Source: Porticoccaceae bacterium (GTDB lineage: Bacteria > Pseudomonadota > Gammaproteobacteria > Pseudomonadales > Porticoccaceae). From it: a stretch of DNA of 6,883 nt. Location: positions 1 through 6,883 of the forward strand of contig JAHRWI010000012.1 in NCBI GenBank assembly GCA_019090225.1. Direction: 5' to 3'. This document shows, in pieces, positions 1-4,802 of the stretch; position 1 is the stretch's first letter; every line of letters begins with the position of its first letter. A program made the translations under genes and the position numbers. Under the pieces are notes generated by a model that was not told the DNA's origin, ran no database searches, and saw only the letters and a program-made list of their open reading frames with translations.

Positions 1-1
1 C

Positions 2-148
2 CGCATAGCCATGGCTTTTACCGTCGCCGGTTTGTGTTCGAGCGAGCCAGTGGTGATTCGGGATTGCAGTAATGTTGCGACATCCTTTCCGAGTTTTGTC
101 GATTTAGCAAATACTCTCGGTCTCAAAGTGACGGAGAAAAAGGTCTGA
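2..148 (+). CDS. aroA: 3' end of aroA, 3-phosphoshikimate 1-carboxyvinyltransferase (EPSP synthase), partial
   Basis: Only the last 48 codons and the TGA stop (146-148) are in the window. The reading begins RIAMAF, the end of the family's conserved DHRIAM segment, and continues with a DCSNVATSFPSF stretch close to the C-terminus, typical of AroA. The enzyme joins phosphoenolpyruvate to shikimate-3-phosphate in the cytoplasm, the sixth step of chorismate synthesis. Its stop overlaps the cmk start by one base (TGATG), which points to co-transcription and translational coupling. In Pseudomonas and relatives aroA directly precedes cmk and is often fused to tyrA; whether that fusion exists here cannot be seen. 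The assignment rests on a short tail plus context. Confidence 0.88.
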   Translation, partial: RIAMAFTVAGLCSSEPVVIRDCSNVATSFPSFVDLANTLGLKVTEKKV

Positions 149-834
149 TGTCTGACAAAGTACCCGTCATTACCGTTGATGGCCCCGGCGGCGCTGGCAA
201 AGGCACGCTTAGCCAAATGCTAGCGACAGATTTGGGTTTTCATTATCTCGATAGCGGTGCTCTGTATCGTCTGCTGGCTTTAGCTGCAAAGCGACATAAG
301 GTCAGCCTCGATAACGTAGAGGGCTTGACGGTGCTTGCTGGTCATATGGATATCACCTTCGAAATGGACCCGGAGGGTGGAAGGCCGACAGTCGTGCTCG
401 AGAGCGAAGACGTGTCGTCGCTGGTTCGCAGTGAAGAGATCGGTAAAGACGCTTCAATTGTTGCCGCGATACCGGAAGTCCGCCAGGCGCTTTTACAGCG
501 ACAGCAGGCTTTTGCTCAGGCACCAGGTCTGGTGGCGGATGGACGGGACATGGGGACAGTGGTGTTCGCCAATGCCGAGGTTAAAATATTCCTTACCGCG
601 AGTCCAGGGGAAAGGGCCAAAAGGCGACATAAGCAGTTGATTGGTAAGGAAGAAAATGATAGCCTTGCCGCCCTCGCGAATAAGGTAAGACAGCGGGATG
701 AGCGGGACGAGCGTCGTTTAGTGTCACCATTACGGTCGGCGGATGATGCCCTCACCCTCGACAGTACAGAATTATCGATATCTGAAGTCTTCGCTCAGGC
801 AAGGACGTTGATAAGAGATAAATTGAGTCTCTAG
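148..834 (+). CDS. cmk: Cytidylate kinase (CMP/dCMP kinase)
   Basis: Cmk transfers phosphate from ATP to CMP or dCMP in the cytoplasm, feeding CDP and dCDP pools for RNA, DNA and phospholipid synthesis. The 228-residue length matches the E. coli enzyme (227). Visible motifs are the P-loop GPGGAGKGT at residues 12-20, the nucleotide-binding LDSGALYR at 34-41, DGRDMGTVVF at 131-140 (monophosphate binding), the arginine-rich lid RQRDERDERR at 181-190, and SPL at 193-195 with LDST at 204-207. The insert around residues 60-110, the CMP-binding region of long-type Cmk, is present. The ATG at 148 overlaps the aroA stop. Upstream purines (GGAGAAAAAGG, 132-143) can serve as Shine-Dalgarno. Cmk precedes rpsA in most gammaproteobacteria, and some rpsA transcripts in E. 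coli begin upstream of or inside cmk. Nothing is truncated or unusual. Confidence 0.97.
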   Translation: MSDKVPVITVDGPGGAGKGTLSQMLATDLGFHYLDSGALYRLLALAAKRHKVSLDNVEGLTVLAGHMDITFEMDPEGGRPTVVLESEDVSSLVRSEEIGKDASIVAAIPEVRQALLQRQQAFAQAPGLVADGRDMGTVVFANAEVKIFLTASPGERAKRRHKQLIGKEENDSLAALANKVRQRDERDERRLVSPLRSADDALTLDSTELSISEVFAQARTLIRDKLSL

Positions 835-885
835 CGTCAGGCCAAATAGCATTGAAGCGCCGGCATGATTAAAGCGCAAACACCA

Positions 886-940
886 TTGAAACGGTAGGTG
901 AACAACCAGAATTGCACTTACCAGTTTCGTAACTTAAATA
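886..940 (+). promoter_or_regulatory. Candidate rpsA promoter(s)
   Basis: Two possible sigma-70 promoters lie in the cmk-rpsA gap. The first has TTGAAA at 886-891 (5 of 6 consensus) and CAGAAT at 907-912 (4 of 6), with a short 15-base spacer; it would give a leader of about 88 bases, close to the roughly 90-base E. coli rpsA leader. The second pairs TTGCAC at 912-917 with an AT-rich TTAAATA at 934-940, followed at once by a C/G-rich discriminator (CCCCGAGG, 941-948), a feature known from stringently controlled ribosomal promoters. Both are weak by-eye matches, and only one or neither may be real. That a promoter exists somewhere here is expected, since S1 is made at high level. Confidence 0.35.
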
Positions 941-1006
941 CCCCGAGGTGCTGGTGCCCCGGTGATGAGCCTTAAAGCTCTTATTGATTAATGAGGTATA
1001 AACCGG
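941..1006 (+). promoter_or_regulatory. Structured 5' leader of rpsA, probable S1 autoregulatory region
   Basis: Between the candidate promoters and the rpsA start the RNA can form a GC-rich hairpin (943-948 with 957-962, one A-C mismatch, 8-base loop) and a second small one (GAGC 967-970 with GCTC 977-980, 6-base loop). An AU-rich single-stranded stretch follows (981-992), then a modest Shine-Dalgarno GAGGT at 993-997, 9 bases before the ATG at 1007. In gammaproteobacteria S1 is known to repress its own mRNA through a leader of successive hairpins that replaces a strong Shine-Dalgarno. The layout here agrees with that, but the match is by position and general form only. Confidence 0.5.
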
Positions 1007-2689
1007 ATGAGCGAAAGCTTTGCGGAACTATTTGAAGAAAGCCTGAAGTCTGTAGAAATGGCACCAGGATCCATCGTCACAGGCGTAGTGATCGATATCG
1101 ACAAGGACTGGGTAACAGTTCATGCCGGCCTGAAGTCAGAAGGCGTAATTGCGCTTAGTGAATTCTTCGACGAGAACGGAGAATTTTCGACGGCCATTGG
1201 TGACGAAGTCCAGGTCTCACTCGAAACCGTTGAAGACGGTTTTGGTGCCACTCGCCTGTCCCGCGAAAAAGCTCGCCGAGCAGAATCATGGCTTGAGCTC
1301 GAAGCGGCACAAACTGCCGACGAAGTCGTTACCGGAATTATCAGCGGTAAGGTCAAAGGCGGCTTTACTGTCGATGTAAACGGACTGCGTGCATTCTTGC
1401 CTGGTTCGCTGGTGGACATCCGGCCTATGCGGGAAACCACTCACCTTGAAGGTACGCCCCTTGAATTCAAAGTCATCAAACTGGATCAGAAACGCAATAA
1501 CGTAGTGGTATCTCGGCGCGCTGTCATGGAAGCGGTTAATTCTGCTGAGCGCGAACAACTACTCAGCACTCTCGAGGAAGGTATATCGCTCAAGGGTATT
1601 GTTAAAAATCTTACTGATTACGGTGCGTTTGTTGATCTGGGCGGTATCGATGGTCTGCTGCATATTACCGACATGTCCTGGAAGCGTATTAAACATCCTT
1701 CCGAGGTGGTTAATGTCGGCGACGAAATCGATGTCAAAGTACTCAAATACGATCGTGAAAGAAACCGCGTATCCCTGGGTATGAAGCAAATGGGTGATGA
1801 TCCATGGGCTGATATTAAAGGCCGCTACCCAGAAGATATGAAAGTTATGGCGACGGTTACCAACCTGACTGATTATGGTTGTTTTGCTGAGCTGGAAGAT
1901 GGTGTAGAGGGTTTGGTTCACGTTTCCGAGATGGACTGGACAAACAAAAACGTTCACCCCTCAAAAATTGTCCAGGTCGGTGATCAGGTCGAGGTCATGA
2001 TTCTCGATATCGACCAAGAGCGTCGGCGTATTTCTCTGGGCATGAAGCAGTGTTTCATGAACCCATGGGATGAATTCGGTACCAAGCACAGCAAAGGTGA
2101 CCGAATCAAGGGTACGATCAAATCCATAACTGACTTTGGTCTATTTGTTGGTCTTGACGGCGCCATCGATGGGCTGGTTCATATGTCCGATATTTCCTGG
2201 AATGATAGCGGCGAAGAAGCTGTCCGCAACTTCAATAAAGGTGATGAAATTGAGACAATGATCCTGGCTATTGATCCCGAGCGTGAGAGAATTTCTCTGG
2301 GTATCAAGCAAATGGCCGATGATCCCTTCTCCAACTTTCTGGCAGCCAACGAAAAAGGTGGCCTGATTAAAGGCACGGTAACATCTGTTGATGCCAAGTC
2401 TGTTGTTGTTGATTTGGGTGAAGGCGTCGAAGGCCATATGAAGGCTTCCGAGATTTCCCAGGATCGTGTCGAAGATGCACGTACCGTCTTTAAAGAAGGT
2501 GACGAAGTCGAAGCACGGGTTATCGGCATGGACCGGAAAAGCCGTGTGGTAAGTCTGTCGACTAAAGCCAAAGATATGGCTGAAGAACGGGAGGCGATTA
2601 AGGAGCACCAGGGTAAAGAAACAGCCACTGCTGCACCGACTACCATTGGTGATCTTATTAAGGCGCAAATGGGAAATAGCGACAAATAG
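1007..2689 (+). CDS. rpsA: 30S ribosomal protein S1
   Basis: S1 is the large, weakly attached small-subunit protein that binds and unfolds mRNA upstream of start codons, which matters most where Shine-Dalgarno sequences are poor. At 560 residues it matches the six-domain gammaproteobacterial form (E. coli 557). OB-fold S1 domains lie at about residues 21-87, 106-172, 192-260, 277-347, 364-434 and 451-520. Domains 1-2 are divergent and dock on the ribosome. Domains 3-5 carry the RNA-binding core seen as NLTDYGAFVDL (201-211), NLTDYGCFAEL (286-296) and SITDFGLFVGL (373-383), each followed by a GLLH/GLVH segment and then SLGMK or SLGIK. The charged C-terminal tail (about 525-560) is unstructured in the family. 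The start fits homologues (MSESFAELFEESL). ihfB follows after 49 bases with no terminator between, so read-through is likely. The large antisense frames here are codon-bias shadows. Confidence 0.98.
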   Translation: MSESFAELFEESLKSVEMAPGSIVTGVVIDIDKDWVTVHAGLKSEGVIALSEFFDENGEFSTAIGDEVQVSLETVEDGFGATRLSREKARRAESWLELEAAQTADEVVTGIISGKVKGGFTVDVNGLRAFLPGSLVDIRPMRETTHLEGTPLEFKVIKLDQKRNNVVVSRRAVMEAVNSAEREQLLSTLEEGISLKGIVKNLTDYGAFVDLGGIDGLLHITDMSWKRIKHPSEVVNVGDEIDVKVLKYDRERNRVSLGMKQMGDDPWADIKGRYPEDMKVMATVTNLTDYGCFAELEDGVEGLVHVSEMDWTNKNVHPSKIVQVGDQVEVMILDIDQERRRISLGMKQCFMNPWDEFGTKHSKGDRIKGTIKSITDFGLFVGLDGAIDGLVHMSDISWNDSGEEAVRNFNKGDEIETMILAIDPERERISLGIKQMADDPFSNFLAANEKGGLIKGTVTSVDAKSVVVDLGEGVEGHMKASEISQDRVEDARTVFKEGDEVEARVIGMDRKSRVVSLSTKAKDMAEEREAIKEHQGKETATAAPTTIGDLIKAQMGNSDK

Positions 2690-2704
2690 GGAGTCATCCC
2701 GAGT

Positions 2705-2710
2705 TATAAA
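2705..2710 (+). promoter_or_regulatory. Possible -10 element for ihfB
   Basis: TATAAA (5 of 6 to consensus) lies 28 bases before the ihfB start. There is no convincing -35 at the right distance, because the 3' end of rpsA lies there. E. coli ihfB has its own promoter besides read-through from rpsA, so a separate promoter is plausible, but this one is supported by the -10 box alone. Confidence 0.25.
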
Positions 2711-2738
2711 AGCCTGACAATTAATCGATAGCCAAAAT

Positions 2739-3032
2739 ATGACTAAGTCTGAACTGATAGAAAAAATTGCGAAGCAACAAGATCAACTACCCTCCAAGGA
2801 TGTTGAGCTAGCTGTCAAGGTGATTCTAGAATATCTAGCTCAGGCCTTAGTTAATAATGGCCGTATCGAGATAAGAGGCTTTGGTAGCTTTAGTTTGCAT
2901 TTTCGAGAGCCACGACAGGGACGTAATCCCAAGACCGGCGAAAAAGTTGAACTGCCTGGAAAATACGTGCCTTATTTTAAGCCTGGGAAAGAATTGCGAG
3001 ACCGGGTTAACAACGGTATGCATGAATCTTAG
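2739..3032 (+). CDS. ihfB: Integration host factor subunit beta
   Basis: IhfB pairs with IhfA (gene elsewhere) to bind DNA at specific sites and bend it by about 160 degrees, serving in transcription, replication and recombination. The 97 residues align with E. coli IHF-beta (94) almost end to end: MTKSELIE start, RIEIRGFGSFSLH at 42-54, GRNPKTG at 61-67, then GKYVPYFKPGKELRDRV. Pro64, at the tip of the beta arm, is the residue that inserts between base pairs; Glu44 and Arg46 are positions linked to site recognition in IHF-beta rather than HU. This pattern separates it from HU and from IhfA. No clear Shine-Dalgarno precedes the ATG (upstream GATAGCCAAAAT is A-rich), so initiation may lean on S1 or on coupling to rpsA. 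A strong terminator lies 28 bases after the stop. Confidence 0.97.
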   Translation: MTKSELIEKIAKQQDQLPSKDVELAVKVILEYLAQALVNNGRIEIRGFGSFSLHFREPRQGRNPKTGEKVELPGKYVPYFKPGKELRDRVNNGMHES

Positions 3033-3060
3033 ACTTATCTTGCACATAATGAACGGGAGA

Positions 3061-3093
3061 AAACGGTAAAGCGAAGGCTTTGCCGTTTTTTTT
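3061..3093 (+). terminator. Strong rho-independent terminator after ihfB
   Basis: The arm AAACGGTAAAGC (3061-3072) pairs with GCTTTGCCGTTT (3077-3088) through 12 positions with a single T-G wobble, around a GAAG tetraloop (3073-3076). The right arm runs into eight consecutive T (3086-3093). This is a textbook intrinsic terminator for the rpsA-ihfB transcript. Only 6 bases separate the last T from the lapA start codon. On the opposite strand the run facing the stem is only about four T, so it looks one-directional. Confidence 0.93.
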
Positions 3094-3099
3094 GAAAAT

Positions 3100-3399
3100 A
3101 TGAAAAAGATAAAATTGATCGGACTGGTAATAGCCGCTTTGATAGCTGTTTTTATAGGTATCTGGGTGGTGCAGGACAATGCACTGGAGATAGGTATTGT
3201 CCTGTTAGGCTTCCCTTTGCTTGAATTACCTATTGGCTTATGGGTGTTAGTGTTTTTTTTGACCGGTGTAGCTGCTGGAGTGTGTCTGTGTTACCCAACG
3301 ATATTTGCTCTGCAAAGACGCTCTCGAGCGACTATAAAGCGACTGCAAAAGATGGACGCTGAACTGAGTGCGGCGCGGGCGCAACCCACCACAGAATAA
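3100..3399 (+). CDS. lapA: LapA family small inner-membrane protein (lipopolysaccharide assembly protein A)
   Basis: The protein has 99 residues and two membrane segments (about 4-24 and 45-66), joined by a short loop with VQDNALEIGIVLLG, which resembles the N-Q-V-x-F-x-L-L pattern of the LapA (YciS/DUF1049) family. A basic, helical cytoplasmic tail follows (LQRRSRATIKRLQKMDAEL, 71-89) that could form a short coiled coil. In E. coli LapA works with LapB, which couples lipopolysaccharide synthesis to FtsH degradation of LpxC. Its place between ihfB and pyrF supports the call. The ATG at 3100 is the only likely start, and the frame is closed upstream by TAA at 3067. There is no visible Shine-Dalgarno, because the terminator T-tract fills that position. 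A run of eight T (3253-3260) lies in the second membrane segment codons. lapB is absent downstream. The sequence is weakly conserved, so the call rests on topology, motif and context. Confidence 0.85.
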   Translation: MKKIKLIGLVIAALIAVFIGIWVVQDNALEIGIVLLGFPLLELPIGLWVLVFFLTGVAAGVCLCYPTIFALQRRSRATIKRLQKMDAELSAARAQPTTE

Positions 3400-3423
3400 T
3401 TAGTAGATATTGTTTTTATTTAA

Positions 3424-3458
3424 TAGAATATTGTAGTCGCTCTGTACTTCGGTAGGGA
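3424..3458 (+). promoter_or_regulatory. Possible pyrF -10 box and UUCG-capped hairpin over the ribosome-binding site
   Basis: The 60-base lapA-pyrF gap is very AT-rich on its left side and contains TAGAAT (3424-3429, 5 of 6 to the -10 consensus), with no good -35. A start near 3436 would leave a leader of about 24 bases. That leader can fold as TAC (3445-3447), TTCG loop, GTA (3452-3454), the stable C(UUCG)G tetraloop. The outer pairs TCT (3441-3443) with GGA (3456-3458) extend the stem across a G-G mismatch. The 3' arm contains AGGGA, the only Shine-Dalgarno-like sequence, which ends 2 bases before the ATG. Confidence 0.35.
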
Positions 3459-3459
3459 T

Positions 3460-4173
3460 ATGTCGAGAAAGCCAAGCACCCGCATTATCGTAGCCCTTGA
3501 TTATGCTGATCAGCGATCAGCCCTTGATTTCGTCGACCAGCTTAGCCCCGATAAATGTAAGTTAAAAGTCGGTAAGGAGCTATTTACTCGAACCGGCCCA
3601 GAATTGATTAAGCGTCTGGTCGATCGTGGTTACGAAGTATTTCTCGATCTTAAATTCCATGATATCCCCAATACCGTAGCTGCTGCGGTATTGGCCTGTG
3701 CCGACCTGGGTGTCTGGATGGTCAATGTCCACTGCTTCGGCGGGTCAAAAATGTTGCAGGCCGCGCGGCGAGCTTTAGATGACCACGGTGGCGGGACCTT
3801 GCTGACGGGTGTCACGGTACTGACCAGCTTGAATCACAATGATTTGTTAGAGATAGGCCTTGATAGAGAACCAGGAGAGCAAGCATTACTGCTGGCAAGG
3901 CTCGCAAAAGAAGCCGGTTTAGATGGCATCGTGTGTTCCGGGCGAGAAGCTGGTGTGATTAAAGATCAGTTTGGCGACGACTTTTTGAGGGTGACGCCAG
4001 GCATTCGACCGAACGATTACGCCACCAAGGATGACCAGGCTAGAACACTGACGCCAAAACAGGCACTTTCTCAGGGCAGTAGTTATCTGGTGATAGGTCG
4101 ACCCGTGACGGGGGCGTCGAATCCTATTGATGCCCTGCTTGCTATAAAAAAGGAAATTGGCGAAGATAGTTAA
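3460..4173 (+). CDS. pyrF: Orotidine 5'-phosphate decarboxylase
   Basis: PyrF converts OMP to UMP and CO2, the last step of de novo UMP synthesis, in the cytoplasm. The 237-residue TIM-barrel protein is close to E. coli PyrF (245). Catalytic and binding residues are visible: VALDY at 11-15 (Asp14), LKVGKE at 35-40 (Lys36), the active-site DLKFHDIPNT at 63-72 with Asp63, Lys65 and Asp68, the VTVLTS strand at 118-123, VTPGIR at 178-183, and the phosphate-binding IGRPVT at 212-217 (Arg214). All key residues are intact. The start at 3460 fits the family, which usually has a short N-terminal extension before VALD. The Shine-Dalgarno AGGG is unusually close (2-base gap). Besides pyrimidine supply there is a loose pathway link to cmk upstream, which acts on CMP. 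The upstream neighbour lapA matches enteric lapA-lapB-pyrF order except that lapB is missing. Confidence 0.98.
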   Translation: MSRKPSTRIIVALDYADQRSALDFVDQLSPDKCKLKVGKELFTRTGPELIKRLVDRGYEVFLDLKFHDIPNTVAAAVLACADLGVWMVNVHCFGGSKMLQAARRALDDHGGGTLLTGVTVLTSLNHNDLLEIGLDREPGEQALLLARLAKEAGLDGIVCSGREAGVIKDQFGDDFLRVTPGIRPNDYATKDDQARTLTPKQALSQGSSYLVIGRPVTGASNPIDALLAIKKEIGEDS

Positions 4174-4208
4174 CGGGAACGGTTTCTCGTGTCTCGATTT
4201 TAATGGAA

Positions 4209-4221
4209 GTGCATGATGCAC
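4209..4221 (+). repeat. Perfect 13-base palindrome before the comEA-like gene
   Basis: GTGCAT (4209-4214) and ATGCAC (4216-4221) are exact reverse complements around a single central G. The dyad ends directly against the Shine-Dalgarno (AAGGAA, 4222-4227). As DNA it could be a regulator half-site pair (TGCA-N3-TGCA). As RNA only four pairs with a 5-base loop would form. No obvious promoter overlaps it, and its role is unknown. Confidence 0.55.
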
Positions 4222-4233
4222 AAGGAATAGGAA

Positions 4234-4593
4234 ATGAATAAATCTCTAGTAAAAAAATCAGTAATGCAGCCTTTACCTCTAAAGATAGCCCAACTTTTCA
4301 GCGTGTTTATTCTAGGCCTGATATTGGTGGGCAGTCCGGCGAGCCGCCTTCACGCGGAGCAAACTAAAGCCGATGATGTTTCGGTAATTGTCTCGGTCAC
4401 AGTCAACATTAACAGTGCATCGGTTAATGACCTGGCTGAGGCGCTGCTTGGCGTCGGCATTAAGAAAGCTGAGGCGATTGTCGAATATAGGGATCAAAAC
4501 GGACCCTTTACCGATAAAAAACAGCTATTAAATGTAAAGGGTATTGGCGAGGCGACTCTGCGTAAAAACAGCAACGTGATAATGCTTAAGTAG
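4234..4593 (+). CDS. Secreted ComEA-family helix-hairpin-helix DNA-binding protein
   Basis: The 119-residue product has an N-terminal export signal: basic start (MNKSLVKK), hydrophobic core at about 19-33 and a likely signal peptidase I site after LHA (residue 41). The mature part is a tandem helix-hairpin-helix unit. VNINSAS (57-63) is the family's opening; LLGVGIKKAEAIVEYR (71-86) forms the first motif and LLNVKGIGEATLRKN (98-112) the second, ending at IMLK. This fold binds the DNA backbone without sequence preference. ComEA is the periplasmic DNA receptor of natural transformation, but many gammaproteobacteria carry such short proteins (E. coli YbaV is similar) whether or not they are competent, and no other uptake gene is nearby. 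The first ATG is chosen because AAGGAA (4222-4227) is well spaced; an internal ATG at 4264 lacks one. Function beyond DNA binding in the periplasm is inference. Confidence 0.88.
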   Translation: MNKSLVKKSVMQPLPLKIAQLFSVFILGLILVGSPASRLHAEQTKADDVSVIVSVTVNINSASVNDLAEALLGVGIKKAEAIVEYRDQNGPFTDKKQLLNVKGIGEATLRKNSNVIMLK

Positions 4594-4609
4594 TCTGCTC
4601 AAAGCTCTC

Positions 4610-4650
4610 GACTAACCACCTCAGAGGGTGGTTAGTCCCATCTTTACATT
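4610..4650 (+). terminator. Probable terminator hairpin after the comEA-like gene
   Basis: GACTAACCACC (4610-4620) and GGTGGTTAGTC (4627-4637) form 11 perfect pairs around a 6-base loop, starting 16 bases after the comEA-like stop. The following bases (CCATCTTTACATTT) are T-rich but broken, so termination may be partial or the hairpin may instead protect the mRNA 3' end. It separates the pyrF/comEA-like unit from nadK, which has its own promoter. Confidence 0.62.
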
Positions 4651-4747
4651 TCCTCTGCTTATAGCTTTAAATTGGCACCCCTCGCATTGCTTTCTGTTTG
4701 AAATCCTCTGGTTTATAAACTGATTAGCGGACATCGGTTTTATAAGC

Positions 4748-4786
4748 ATGTCTGTCCAGCAGTGTATAATTCTGGCTGATAGACAT
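4748..4786 (+). promoter_or_regulatory. nadK promoter with nested inverted repeat centred on the -10 box
   Basis: A perfect TATAAT lies at 4765-4770, giving a predicted start near 4777 and a leader of about 26 bases. There is no good -35 (best TAAGCA at 4743-4748, 3 of 6). Around the box is a two-part dyad: ATGTCT (4748-4753) matches AGACAT (4781-4786), and CAGC (4757-4760) matches GCTG (4775-4778), both centred at about 4767. A -10 box lacking a -35 inside a dyad suggests a site for a regulator, but this is inferred from symmetry only. The rest of the 209-base gap (4651-4747) is AT-rich and shows nothing else I can support. Confidence 0.55.
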
Positions 4787-4802
4787 TGATTGAGAATAGT
4801 CC

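Noticed and set aside
335..755. Open frames in other registers over cmk (335-640 + and 516-755 -)
   Set aside because: Both lie inside the certain cmk gene and encode Arg/Ser-rich sequence without any domain.
1120..2697. Long antisense open frames across rpsA (positions 1120-1440, 1559-1957, 2141-2668 and 2179-2697 on the - strand)
   Set aside because: They mirror the repeated S1-domain codons of rpsA, have no ribosome-binding sites or recognisable domains, and overlap a gene that is certain.
2714..2743. CTGACA with TATGAC as a promoter at the ihfB start
   Set aside because: The -10 would overlap the ihfB start codon, so the transcript would begin inside the gene and lack its start.
4173..4201. 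Hairpin after pyrF (ACGGGAA with TTCTCGT, CGGT loop) as a terminator
   Set aside because: The stem is 7 bp with a wobble and starts on the last base of the stop codon; the T-run (4198-4201) is only four bases and lies 7 bases away. At most a weak pause site.
4251..4257. Run of seven A in the signal peptide codons of the comEA-like gene as a phase-variation tract
   Set aside because: Short A runs from Lys codons are common near signal peptide starts, and nothing else suggests switching.
4673..4691. Sigma-54-like sequence TTGGCAC...TTGC upstream of nadK
   Set aside because: The GG and GC elements are 13 bases apart instead of the required 10, so it does not fit a -24/-12 promoter.
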